Shown here: one piece after another, positions 40,801 to 44,895 of the stretch
How positions within the stretch are numbered: the stretch's first letter is position 1
Layout: every line of letters begins with the position of its first letter
DNA from: Prochilodus magdalenae
Lineage: Eukaryota; Chordata; Actinopteri; Characiformes; Prochilodontidae
Assembly (NCBI GenBank): GCA_024036415.1
Contig: JAMWET010000608.1
Coordinates: forward strand, 186,001 to 250,000
DNA: 64,000 nt
Direction of reading: 5' to 3'
Made by a program: the position numbers and the translations under genes
Notes under the pieces: model-generated
What the model saw: the letters and a program-made list of their open reading frames with translations, nothing else
Databases searched by the model: none
Told to the model about the DNA's origin: nothing

Positions 40801-43150
40801 TCCCTTAAAAACAGCATCATGTCATTTGGCCAGGGCTGTTCAAACCTTTGCATACTGAATGTAAGGAGTGTGGAAAATGCAGTGTGTTACTGTGTAGGAC
40901 AGTGTCTGAGAATGCTATCCAAGCTAACAGAACCCTCTGTACCTTTTAGGAGACCCTGTTTCCAGCACGAGTGGTGTACGATCTTCTCTTCTACTTCATT
41001 GTTATCATCATTGTTCTAAACCTGATCTTTGGTGTCATCATTGACACCTTTGCTGACTTGCGTAGCGAGAAACAGAAGAAAGAGGAGGTATTGAAGACCA
41101 CCTGCTTCATCTGCGGTAAGAATGCAAAAGCCTGCTATTATCATGCCATTTTAGGCCAGATCAAAATAACAGCTGTCAACTGTGTCAAAGATACCTTATA
41201 TCGCTGGTCTCCAACCCTGGTCCTGGAGCTCTACCCTCCTGCAGAGCATAGTTCCAACCACAATTTGCAGTACCTGGTCCAGCTAATCCACCTCTTTCCA
41301 AGCCCCTGATTGTCAGATGATGAGAGTTAAGGGACAAGGCTGCTTTTTGGTTATAGGTTGCAGTTAATCTCTGCAGGAAGTCACCAGGAGGGGGTTTGGA
41401 TAGCAATGCTTTGTATTGACTTAAATGATTTTGCTTCTAAAGTGACCTTACTGGAAAAACACTGCTTGTTAAGGAGTTCTATGGTGGAAAAGTGTTTTAG
41501 AATATTTAAACTCTCTTTTTTTCATTTCTCTGAAAGGTCTTGAGCGGGACAAGTTTGACAACAAGACAGTGTCTTTTGAGGAGCACATTAAATTTGAGCA
41601 CAAAATCTGGAACTACCTTTACTTCATTGTGCTCTTGCGAGAGAAAAACAAAACAGACTACACGGGTCCAGAGAGCTATGTGGCTCATATGATAAAAGTG
41701 AGTAACTGACTTTTACTTCACTGAAGGTTTGCGTTCTGAATGAGAAGTTTAGCTGTACCTGGCCTACTTAGTCTTCCATAAAATAATGGAGGCTTGATTG
41801 ATGTTGATCGTTAGATGATCATTTAAGCTATTTGTATGTAAATGAGTGTTAAGTAGTTCTACTGCCTTTAGTGATGCTCTCATTTCCTTGTCTCTAGAAC
41901 AAGAACCTGGATTGGTTTCCGCGCATGCAGGCCATGTCTCTGGTGGTGACTGAGGGGGAGGGGGAGCAAAACGAGATGAGGAACCTGCAGGACAGGCTCG
42001 CGGCCACCATGAAAGTGGTCACTCATCTTACCGGCCAGCTTGCAGAGCTGAAAGAACAGGTGAAAATGACTGCTCTTTCTATTGTCTGAGCGGAGCCATT
42101 GACTAGGCTGGCTGTTGGTTATGGAAACTACGGATTAGCTGCTGTGACGATTGCCACTGTTAAGTGTTTAAAAAAAGTGTTCATTTAGGAACAAAGTGGC
42201 TTTTTTGTAATAATACAGTTAAAATTTATTTATTTATTTATTAAAATTAAAATATATATATAGTGTAGCTCATAGTGCTTCACAGTGCTAGAAAACAATA
42301 TGTGCATGTCAGTGAAAAAGATTTATAGACATACAACATAAATAGAACAATTAAAGCATTGAAATAGGAAAAAATAAATAATGTTTAGAGCAACTAATTA
42401 ATAAAGAAAAAATAGACGCTGTCCAAAGAAAAACACGCATCTCCATTTTAACTTCTAGCCATTATTTGAACACATCAGTTGCTCTTTACACTTACTTGTC
42501 TGAGGCCCTTATCAAGAGTGACATACATGGCTATTCATATTACCGGTAGGCCAATGTAGTATTAGGGGTCTTGCCCAAGCACTCTTATTGGTGTAGCACA
42601 GCATAGTAACCCAGATCAGGAATGGAACCACACCCATGTGGGGTGACAGCTCATTGGCAAGTAGAGGTGTTAACCATTGCTCCACACTAACCAACACAAT
42701 GTGTGAAGTTTTCATAATGACTGGAACAACAAAATTAGCCCAATCTTGCTTGGAAAAAATTCTTGTTCCCGATTTACAAACAATTAAATTAGGTTTTTGC
42801 TCTCTTCTGTAAAGTTGCCGTTTTGGAGATATTTGTTTTTCTTTGTACAGCGATGTTTTCCCATTTCTGCACTATTTCTTGGTCACTATTCAAATTTACG
42901 TAGAGAGAAAAACATTTTAATGAGTGGTCTCTGAAGTCCTTCACTGTTATTCCACTGTCTTCATATTTAGCCCTGTTGTGTTTACACTGTAACAGTAGTA
43001 CTGGGTGCTGTAATGGTCTGATGTGTGCGTGTTCTGCAGATGACGGAGCAGAGAAAGAGAAGGCAGAGGATGGGCTTTGTGGACGTTCAGGCAGGCACCA
43101 ATGCCTCCCTACCCCCCAGTGCAGCCGGTGGAAACCAAATCGCCAGATAA
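3579..43150 (+). CDS. itpr3: Inositol 1,4,5-trisphosphate receptor type 3 (coding exons 2-58; first exon off window)
   Basis: This gene encodes the large tetrameric ER calcium channel that opens on binding IP3 and cytosolic Ca2+. Fifty-seven exons with GT/AG borders join without a frame break to give 2623 codons plus stop. Adding the missing N-terminal ~30 residues gives about 2650, against about 2670 for human ITPR3. Domain order is complete: suppressor and IP3-binding core, long regulatory helical region, six membrane segments with the pore filter GGGVGD, a CxxC...H...H zinc motif, and a C-terminal tail with [16 protein letters not shown]. Type 3 rather than type 1 or 2 is supported by [13 protein letters not shown] in the ligand domain (type 1 has TTGRQ), by HNIYILALQ, and by the QRKRRQR tail. 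Exons are listed in the six block entries. Family assignment is very secure; paralogue assignment is strong. Confidence 0.97.
5577..6367. repeat. 54-bp minisatellite, about 14-15 copies
   Basis: Near-identical 54-bp units are tandemly repeated. Each unit has two related halves of about 27 bases: one centred on GTTGGTGTACAGTAACTCAG, the other on GTTAGTGTACTGTAAGTA. Successive units often alternate between AATGTGTTAG and AATGCGTTAG, suggesting amplification partly as 108-bp dimers. The first unit and one unit near 5865 are divergent. The array lies wholly in an itpr3 intron. Confidence 0.95.
6587..7155 (-). mobile_element. Internally deleted Tc1-like element (family 1, copy A)
   Basis: A non-autonomous DNA transposon remnant. 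Inverted ends share AGCTGCACCC near 6601 and, reversed, near 7125-7135. The reverse strand carries transposase-like scraps (around 6790-6960) that match the copy at 36187-36900, but the reading frame is broken and much of the gene is missing. The part around 6690-6750 is also shared with the copy at 17683-17860. Confidence 0.75.
8850..9175 (-). pseudogene. Tc1/mariner transposase remnant (C-terminal part)
   Basis: On the reverse strand the translation contains [18 protein letters not shown], then in another frame [14 protein letters not shown] and [12 protein letters not shown]. This is the expected C-terminal order of a Tc1-like transposase (the 'SPDLNPIENLW' region, followed by the '[10 protein letters not shown]' end). 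A frameshift and substitutions break it, and the catalytic N-terminal half is absent. It is a decayed copy in an itpr3 intron. Confidence 0.75.
9507..9710. mobile_element. hAT-like non-autonomous dispersed repeat
   Basis: Begins CAGTGGTCTCCAACGG and continues GGTCCTGGAGAGCTAC. The same beginning and internal order recur at about 41203-41390 in another intron, including TCTTTCCAAG and GAGTTAAG segments. The CAG-type end is typical of hAT-family MITEs; the right end was not fixed. Confidence 0.6.
10990..11110 (-). repeat. Fragment of a SINE-type dispersed repeat
   Basis: A short reverse-oriented segment (CTTCTGAACTGCCTTATGCT, then GGGTCACGGGGGGTGCTGGA) resembles the 3' part of the common fish repeat seen more fully at 21555-21845 and 63205-63475. 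It is intronic and has no coding content. Confidence 0.5.
11575..15084 (+). CDS. itpr3: itpr3 exons 8-16: IP3-binding core
   Basis: Exons: 11575-11721, 12057-12152, 12247-12291, 12417-12565, 12725-12824, 13249-13409, 13978-14119, 14322-14483, 14912-15084. They encode about residues 238-629, the second beta-trefoil and the start of the helical domain that together hold IP3. Ligand-site elements known from the family are present: [16 protein letters not shown] (basic loop), [12 protein letters not shown] (Arg/Lys cluster) and EDYRKNQ (Tyr and Lys contacts). Exon 10 (12247-12291) is a 45-nt exon with codon-phase-0 borders at about residues 319-333. That is where ITPR1 has its optional S1 segment, so in-frame skipping is possible. 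Exons here are closely packed, with introns mostly under 600 bases. Confidence 0.95.
11887..11953. repeat. (TA)n microsatellite
   Basis: About 67 bases of uninterrupted TA dinucleotide lie in the itpr3 intron just before the exon at 12057. The long open frames crossing it are repeat artefacts. Confidence 0.95.
12990..13030 (+). repeat. LINE-type 3' tail
   Basis: GAATTTCCCTCTGGGATCAA is followed by TAAAGTATCTATCTATCTAT. This is the familiar 3' terminus of fish non-LTR retrotransposons, ending in a short (TATC)n tail. Only the tail is present, in an itpr3 intron. Confidence 0.55.
15271..20867 (+). CDS. itpr3: itpr3 exons 17-27: regulatory region, first part
   Basis: Exons: 15271-15390, 15528-15710, 15868-16119, 16856-17000, 17968-18109, 18415-18611, 18702-18822, 19643-19697, 19788-19953, 20414-20563, 20790-20867. 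The block encodes armadillo-like helices of the cytosolic regulatory region. Landmarks are [53 protein letters not shown] and [16 protein letters not shown]. Exon 22 (18415-18611) carries a Ser/Arg-rich linker ([20 protein letters not shown]) that varies among family members. Exons 26 and 27 end in a charged Lys/Glu-rich stretch, probably a flexible loop. All borders keep frame. Confidence 0.95.
17001..17967 (+). other. itpr3 intron after exon 20, built largely of repeats
   Basis: Contains a degenerate dispersed repeat (about 17230-17550) that resembles one at about 1420-1740, and a partial copy of Tc1-like family 1 (17683-17860) ending about 100 bases before the next exon. No exon is seen. 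Confidence 0.75.
17683..17860 (-). mobile_element. Truncated Tc1-like element (family 1, copy C)
   Basis: Begins ATTGTCAAAGGAATAGATTC and continues with the same segment (AGACTGATATGGGCAATATT) as copy A at 6587-7155. It also matches the reverse complement of the right part of copy B at 36187-36900. Only one end and about 180 bases remain. Confidence 0.7.
18823..19642 (+). other. itpr3 intron, nothing recognised
   Basis: An 820-base AT-rich intron. I see no exon, named repeat or open frame of note. Confidence 0.7.
20118..20311. mobile_element. hAT-type MITE with inverted ends and imperfect 8-bp target duplication
   Basis: The left end CAGTGTTTCTCAACTCTGGT and the right end (reverse complement CAGCATTTCTCAACCCTGGC) form terminal inverted repeats. 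The flanking 8-mers, GTCTAGAA at 20110-20117 and GACTAGAG at 20312-20319, agree at six of eight positions, as expected for an aged hAT target-site duplication. There is no transposase inside. Confidence 0.75.
20585..20705 (+). repeat. 3' fragment of a SINE-type repeat directly after an exon
   Basis: The segment TGCCAGAAGGATAAGCGGCT followed by CAGAAAATGAATGATGAATA is the typical 3' end of a widespread fish SINE. It lies about 20 bases after the donor site at 20563. Confidence 0.55.
21555..21845 (+). mobile_element. SINE-type dispersed repeat, 3' portion
   Basis: Contains the characteristic fish-repeat segments TTTCCTCCCACAGTCCGAAG, GGTGAATTGGAGATGCTAAA and GATTGGCGACCTG, and ends in an AGAAGATGAGTGAG tail. 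The same repeat, reversed, occurs at about 61745-61975 and, with a tRNA-like head, at 63205-63475. Confidence 0.65.
21840..22411 (+). repeat. GAGT / ATGAGTGAG satellite
   Basis: About 570 bases consist of GAGT tetramers interrupted regularly by GAT, GGA and AGA variants (for example GATGAGTGAGTGA). It starts at the tail of a SINE-type repeat, so it probably arose by expansion of that repeat's (GATGAGT)n-like tail. It ends about 160 bases before the exon at 22573. Confidence 0.95.
22573..28645 (+). CDS. itpr3: itpr3 exons 28-35: regulatory region, middle part
   Basis: Exons: 22573-22692, 22990-23112, 24276-24476, 25112-25363, 26263-26388, 27621-27746, 27999-28119, 28464-28645. Landmarks are [78 protein letters not shown] and [19 protein letters not shown]. 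The last exon holds a low-complexity Ser/Asn-rich linker before the next helical block ([11 protein letters not shown]), comparable to the poorly conserved linker in human ITPR3. Introns in this part carry nested repeats (23.4-24.1 kb) and an (AAT)n microsatellite. Confidence 0.95.
23384..24117 (-). mobile_element. Deleted Tc1-like element (family 2) with nested SINE
   Basis: Outer ends are inverted: GGACAAAAAAAATAGTCACC at the left and TGTGACACATTTTTTTGTCC at the right. The reverse strand near 23440-23560 reads [19 protein letters not shown], then AVICACGGI, a decayed Tc1-like transposase C terminus. A SINE interrupts it at 23560-23756. A related, shorter copy is at 54137-54408. Confidence 0.75.
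23560..23756 (+). mobile_element. tRNA-derived V-SINE-like element with 9-bp target duplication
   Basis: The tRNA-like head has an A-box-like GTGTAGCTCAGTGGGTTA and the B-box GGTTCGAATCC. The tail GCTCTGGATAAGAGCGCCAG, AGCTAAATGCTGTAAA matches the conserved 3' domain of fish V-SINEs. The element is flanked by perfect 9-bp repeats TGGTAGATG (23551-23559 and 23757-23765), so both ends are defined. It lies inside an older Tc1-like element. Confidence 0.88.
24477..25111 (+). other. itpr3 intron, nothing recognised
   Basis: 635 bases between exons 30 and 31. I see no exon, element or notable repeat. Confidence 0.7.
25364..26262 (+). other. itpr3 intron with dispersed repeat and (AAT)n
   Basis: A dispersed repeat at about 25720-25835, containing CATCATGAATATTCACTAAA, recurs reversed at about 45284-45480 in alas2 intron 1. 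It is followed by an (AAT)n microsatellite at 25838-25869. Otherwise the intron is featureless. Confidence 0.65.
25838..25869 (+). repeat. (AAT)n microsatellite
   Basis: About ten AAT repeats in an itpr3 intron. Confidence 0.9.
26389..27620 (+). other. itpr3 intron, AT-rich, nothing recognised
   Basis: A 1.2-kb AT-rich intron between the exons at 26263-26388 and 27621-27746. No exon or named repeat is seen. Confidence 0.65.
28646..30101 (+). other. itpr3 intron, AT-rich, nothing recognised
   Basis: A 1.46-kb intron. The part from 29700 to 29900 is strongly A/T-rich, with TTTA repeats. Several short open frames on the reverse strand lack any family resemblance. Confidence 0.65.
30102..36019 (+). 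CDS. itpr3: itpr3 exons 36-47: regulatory region, last part
   Basis: Exons: 30102-30250, 30910-31018, 31113-31203, 31814-31989, 32271-32433, 33141-33316, 33493-33693, 33779-33889, 35010-35105, 35194-35295, 35726-35812, 35909-36019. Landmarks are [78 protein letters not shown] and [20 protein letters not shown]. This region contains the most conserved helical repeats next to the channel domain. The stretch encoded around 32400-33230 is the least conserved and corresponds to a disordered loop in mammals. Its intron (32434-33140) contains GC-rich tandem repeats. Confidence 0.95.
30251..30909 (+). other. itpr3 intron, AT-rich, nothing recognised
   Basis: 659 bases of AT-rich intron without a recognised element. 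Confidence 0.65.
31204..31813 (+). other. itpr3 intron ending in a (GT)n repeat
   Basis: 610 bases. A (GT)n microsatellite at about 31765-31797 sits directly before the splice acceptor at 31813 and so overlaps the polypyrimidine-tract position. Confidence 0.8.
31765..31797 (+). repeat. (GT)n microsatellite at a splice acceptor
   Basis: About 16 GT dinucleotides lie 16 bases before the AG acceptor of the exon at 31814. The acceptor therefore has a GT-rich rather than a C/T-rich upstream tract. Confidence 0.92.
32434..33140 (+). other. itpr3 intron with poly-A and GC-rich tandem units
   Basis: Begins with the donor GTAAC, immediately followed by about 15 A residues. It then holds tandem units at about 32543-32885 (separate entry). 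The last 250 bases show nothing further. Confidence 0.75.
32543..32885. repeat. Two-and-a-bit tandem copies of a ~160-bp GC-rich unit
   Basis: Units begin CATCCCTCGTTCCTCCCAT (32543), CATCCCTCGCTCCTCCCAT (32707) and CATCCCTCGTTCCTCACTGA (32861), giving spacings of 164 and 154 bases. They share TTTTGGACCC/TTTCGACCC, CGCCCGAGAG/TGCCCGAGAG, AGGTCCCCAA and CACTAATCCACAG. Base composition is clearly richer in G+C than the surrounding intron. Open frames on both strands look incidental. Not recognised as a known family. Confidence 0.85.
33890..35009 (+). other. itpr3 intron, nothing recognised
   Basis: A 1.1-kb intron between the exons at 33779-33889 and 35010-35105. No exon or recognisable element. 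Confidence 0.65.
36187..36900 (+). mobile_element. Deleted Tc1-like element (family 1, copy B) with transposase remnant
   Basis: The left end is CACTTGTCAAAGTAATAATT. Around 36530-36620 the forward strand reads [18 protein letters not shown], the core of a Tc1-like transposase containing a DDE-domain aspartate (the usual 'W..V.FSDESRF' motif). Continuation to 36790 is in a shifted and decayed frame. The right part (36830-36895) is the reverse complement of segments in copies A and C. The right terminal repeat is missing. Confidence 0.75.
37057..43150 (+). CDS. itpr3: itpr3 exons 48-58: channel domain and C-terminal tail
   Basis: Exons: 37057-37249, 37671-37790, 38112-38284, 38562-38726, 39602-39791, 40044-40124, 40213-40334, 40950-41115, 41537-41697, 41898-42059, 43040-43150. 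Membrane segments are visible at 37671-37790 ([17 protein letters not shown]), 38112-38284 (two), 38562-38726, 39602-39791 ([19 protein letters not shown]) and 40950-41115 ([20 protein letters not shown]). The pore loop with GGGVGD is at 40213-40334. The zinc motif TTCFIC...HIKFEH spans 40950-41697. The luminal loop exon 40044-40124 encodes only 27 residues, and neither it nor its neighbours contain an Asn-X-Ser/Thr sequon. The stop codon TAA is at 43148-43150. Confidence 0.96.
37250..37670 (+). other. itpr3 intron, nothing recognised
   Basis: 421 bases of AT-rich intron before the first membrane-segment exon. No element is recognised. Confidence 0.65.
38727..39601 (+). other. itpr3 intron, nothing recognised
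   Basis: 875 bases. There is a short GA run near 38862. The segment at about 38930-39250 has the look of an old transposon, but I could not assign it. Confidence 0.5.
40335..40949 (+). other. itpr3 intron with a reversed SINE
   Basis: A SINE-like repeat in reverse orientation fills about 40490-40724. The rest is unremarkable. Confidence 0.65.
40490..40724 (-). mobile_element. tRNA-derived SINE, reverse orientation
   Basis: On the reverse strand it reads GGGGGCAGTCGTGGGCAGGA, then GGTTAGGAAACCAGCC, a degenerate B-box region, then GAGCAAGGCACCTAACCCCC. This is the layout of a common fish tRNA-derived SINE. A forward copy with the same modules lies at about 57145-57310. Confidence 0.7.
41203..41390. 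mobile_element. hAT-like non-autonomous dispersed repeat (second copy)
   Basis: Contains TGGTCTCCAACCCTGGTCCT, then CTCCTGCAGAGCATAGTTCC and CCTCTTTCCAAGCCCCTGAT, the same modules in the same order as at 9507-9710. It sits in the itpr3 intron between the two halves of the zinc motif. Confidence 0.6.
42416..42862 (-). mobile_element. Palindromic MITE, copy 4, interrupted by a SINE
   Basis: The left arm GCTGTCCAAAGAAAAACACG and the right arm TTTTTCTTTGTACAGCGATG are inverted. The right arm continues as the reverse complement of the 'left' arm seen in the copies at 48611 and 51765 (AAAGTTGCCGTTTTGGAGAT). Removing the SINE leaves about 230-240 bases, near the length of the other complete copies. 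Confidence 0.75.
42490..42697 (-). mobile_element. V-SINE-like element, reverse orientation, nested
   Basis: The reverse strand reads GGTTAGTGTGGAGCAATGGT, a B-box-like GGTTCCATTCC, then AAGAGTGCTTGGGCAAGACC and a degenerate V-domain tail. Modules and order match the elements at 23560-23756 and 55331-55530. Confidence 0.7.
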
Positions 43151-43918
43151 TGTCGTTCACACTTGCTTCTCACAAACGAGCATGTGCACCTTTTTAGTTC
43201 TACCCCCAGTGAAAATGTGATGCTAGAAAGCTGACATGTAGATATTTGGCTCTCGGGTTTACAGTTGGTGTTTTGTAGTGGTGGACAAATATCTTTGAAT
43301 GTATGTGGTGATCAGGTTGTCTTTAAATAGGTAGCACTGAATAAGGCTGAATGTTACAGCATGTTAATGTGGGGAAGGTTTTTGTTTGTTTGTTTGTTTG
43401 TTTGTTTTGCTTATTTCAAAGGGAGAATATGTAATATATATTTTAATGTAATTTTTACCTGATTATTAACTTATGTATTTTTTAGAGACCAAGTTATCAC
43501 CACATGCCAGTAGGTGTGTTCACTATACTTGAGATGTAAAGTGCCTAAAGCTACAAAAATAGATACTTCTTGAGAAAATGAAGCGATATATCTATTGAAG
43601 TTCACCAATAGCACAGTCTGGAGCAATGGTAACCGAGTGTTACAGGTGTACCTATACAGTGCACAATGTAAATAATGATTTATTAGGAGAGCTATTCATC
43701 TTTCCTTATTGATAGAGCTACACTGAAGCTTTGATTATGAGTTTTTCTATTTATTCAGAAATGATTTACATGAAGTCCCTTTCTAAAAATGCAGGATGTG
43801 TCCTGGGCTTGTAATGGTCTGTGGTAGTCACCTAACAGCTCCTCAGAAGAAGTCTGTAGTCTTCTGGACTGAATGAAGGACTCTGTGCACTAAATAAAAC
43901 TCTGTGGGAATTGGGCCT
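43151..43918 (+). other. itpr3: itpr3 3' untranslated region
   Basis: Non-coding sequence follows the stop codon. A (GTTT)n run lies at about 43381-43406. The first good AATAAA hexamer is at 43893-43898, so cleavage would be expected shortly after, near 43910-43920. The exact end is inferred. Confidence 0.7.
43893..43898 (+). terminator. itpr3: Polyadenylation signal of itpr3
   Basis: This is a canonical AATAAA hexamer about 740 bases after the itpr3 stop, followed within about 25 bases by a G/T-containing stretch. It is the best-placed signal before the next gene. Confidence 0.65.
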
Positions 43919-43919
43919 G

Positions 43920-44690
43920 TCATGTCTGAATCTTCTTCTGAACTTGTTTTGATTGCCAGTAACTCTATATTTCACCCCTTTCTATTAATTTAACCACATT
44001 TCAGGTTAGCACAGAGTTAGCTAAACACAGCCTTATGTAATAAAGCAGTAAAATAGCAGTGGGCTTCATTCACCAGTAATGTCCAACACGTTTCTGTAAA
44101 TTTGTAACTGAGAAAGGTCTTCTGAAATAGTCTGTCAGATTCATGTCGTGTTCTTAAGCCGCAGAATGTGCTTCTTTGTGCTCTGCAGTGAGCATAGATT
44201 CTGTTCTCACCCTAAAAAAACGTTGGTAAATGTCAGAATCTTTATGAAAACTGTGTGAGGCCCATTAAATTAATATTAGCTATTTCACCAGTGATATGTT
44301 ACATTTGTTAATTAAATTAAAACATTTTAATTAACAAAATGAAATACTATACCTTTTCTATAAATAAACATAAATAACATTAATAAACATTTTTCCCCTT
44401 GTAGCTCTGTTATTAGATTATTTAGGGGCACTGGTTAATCTTGAACACTGAGCTGCAAACGAGCAAAGGGGGCGAAATGGCCATATTCATAAAGATTAAC
44501 ACCACAGCAGTAGATTTCTTTATGTATCAAAAGTCGTGCACGACTGATACAATAATAGAGCATTGAAATGCAGTAGAATACTCTTGGCAAGTCATTTTTG
44601 TCTAAATCTGTTTCATAAGCAATGTTAAAACAAAATGCATACTGTTTAAAATAGTTTTTTAATTATTTTATGGCCACTTAGAAGAAGCTA
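43920..44690. other. Intergenic region between itpr3 and alas2
   Basis: About 770 bases between the itpr3 polyadenylation signal and the alas2 promoter. It is AT-rich, and I see no element or gene. Confidence 0.7.
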
Positions 44691-44719
44691 GCCTAAATAA
44701 CAAGAACAGTCAGCCTTTC

Positions 44720-44870
44720 TGCAGCCTATTGGTTGGAGAGGCTAATTCTTGGAGCTTCTGACCTCTCCCACCCTCACTGTCACACACTTGAGGGTGGAGA
44801 CCGTTTACAGCACTTGGTCTCCAACAGCGCAGCCTGGTCTGTGCATCTGTGCATCTGCTGGTGGTCAGAC
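44720..44870 (+). promoter_or_regulatory. alas2: Putative alas2 promoter and start of exon 1
   Basis: Immediately upstream of the IRE are an inverted CCAAT motif (CCTATTGG, 44725-44732) and a CACCC-type motif (CCCACCCTC, 44767-44775). Both are common in erythroid promoters. No clear TATA box is seen, and the transcription start could not be fixed; a start about 40-80 bases before the IRE would be usual for IRE-regulated messages. The assignment rests on position before the IRE exon. Confidence 0.5.
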
Positions 44871-44893
44871 GTTCGTCCTCAGTGCAGGTCAAC
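44871..44893 (+). promoter_or_regulatory. alas2: Iron-responsive element (IRE) in the alas2 5' UTR
   Basis: The RNA folds into the IRE shape. The lower stem pairs GUU (44871-44873) with AAC (44891-44893). An unpaired C sits at 44874. The five-position upper stem pairs GUCCU (44875-44879) with AGGUC (44886-44890), and the loop is CAGUGC (44880-44885). In the family, IRP1/IRP2 bind this structure when iron is low and block translation. The second upper-stem position is U-U (44876/44889) where the mammalian element, as I recall it, has U-G. Loop, bulge C and spacing are canonical. Confidence 0.93.
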
Positions 44894-44895
44894 AG

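Larger units (their letters stand above)
42060..43039 (+). other. Last itpr3 intron, with a MITE containing a SINE
   Basis: 980 bases. An inverted-orientation copy of the palindromic MITE (42416-42862) is split by a reversed V-SINE (about 42490-42697). No exon is seen. Confidence 0.75.
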
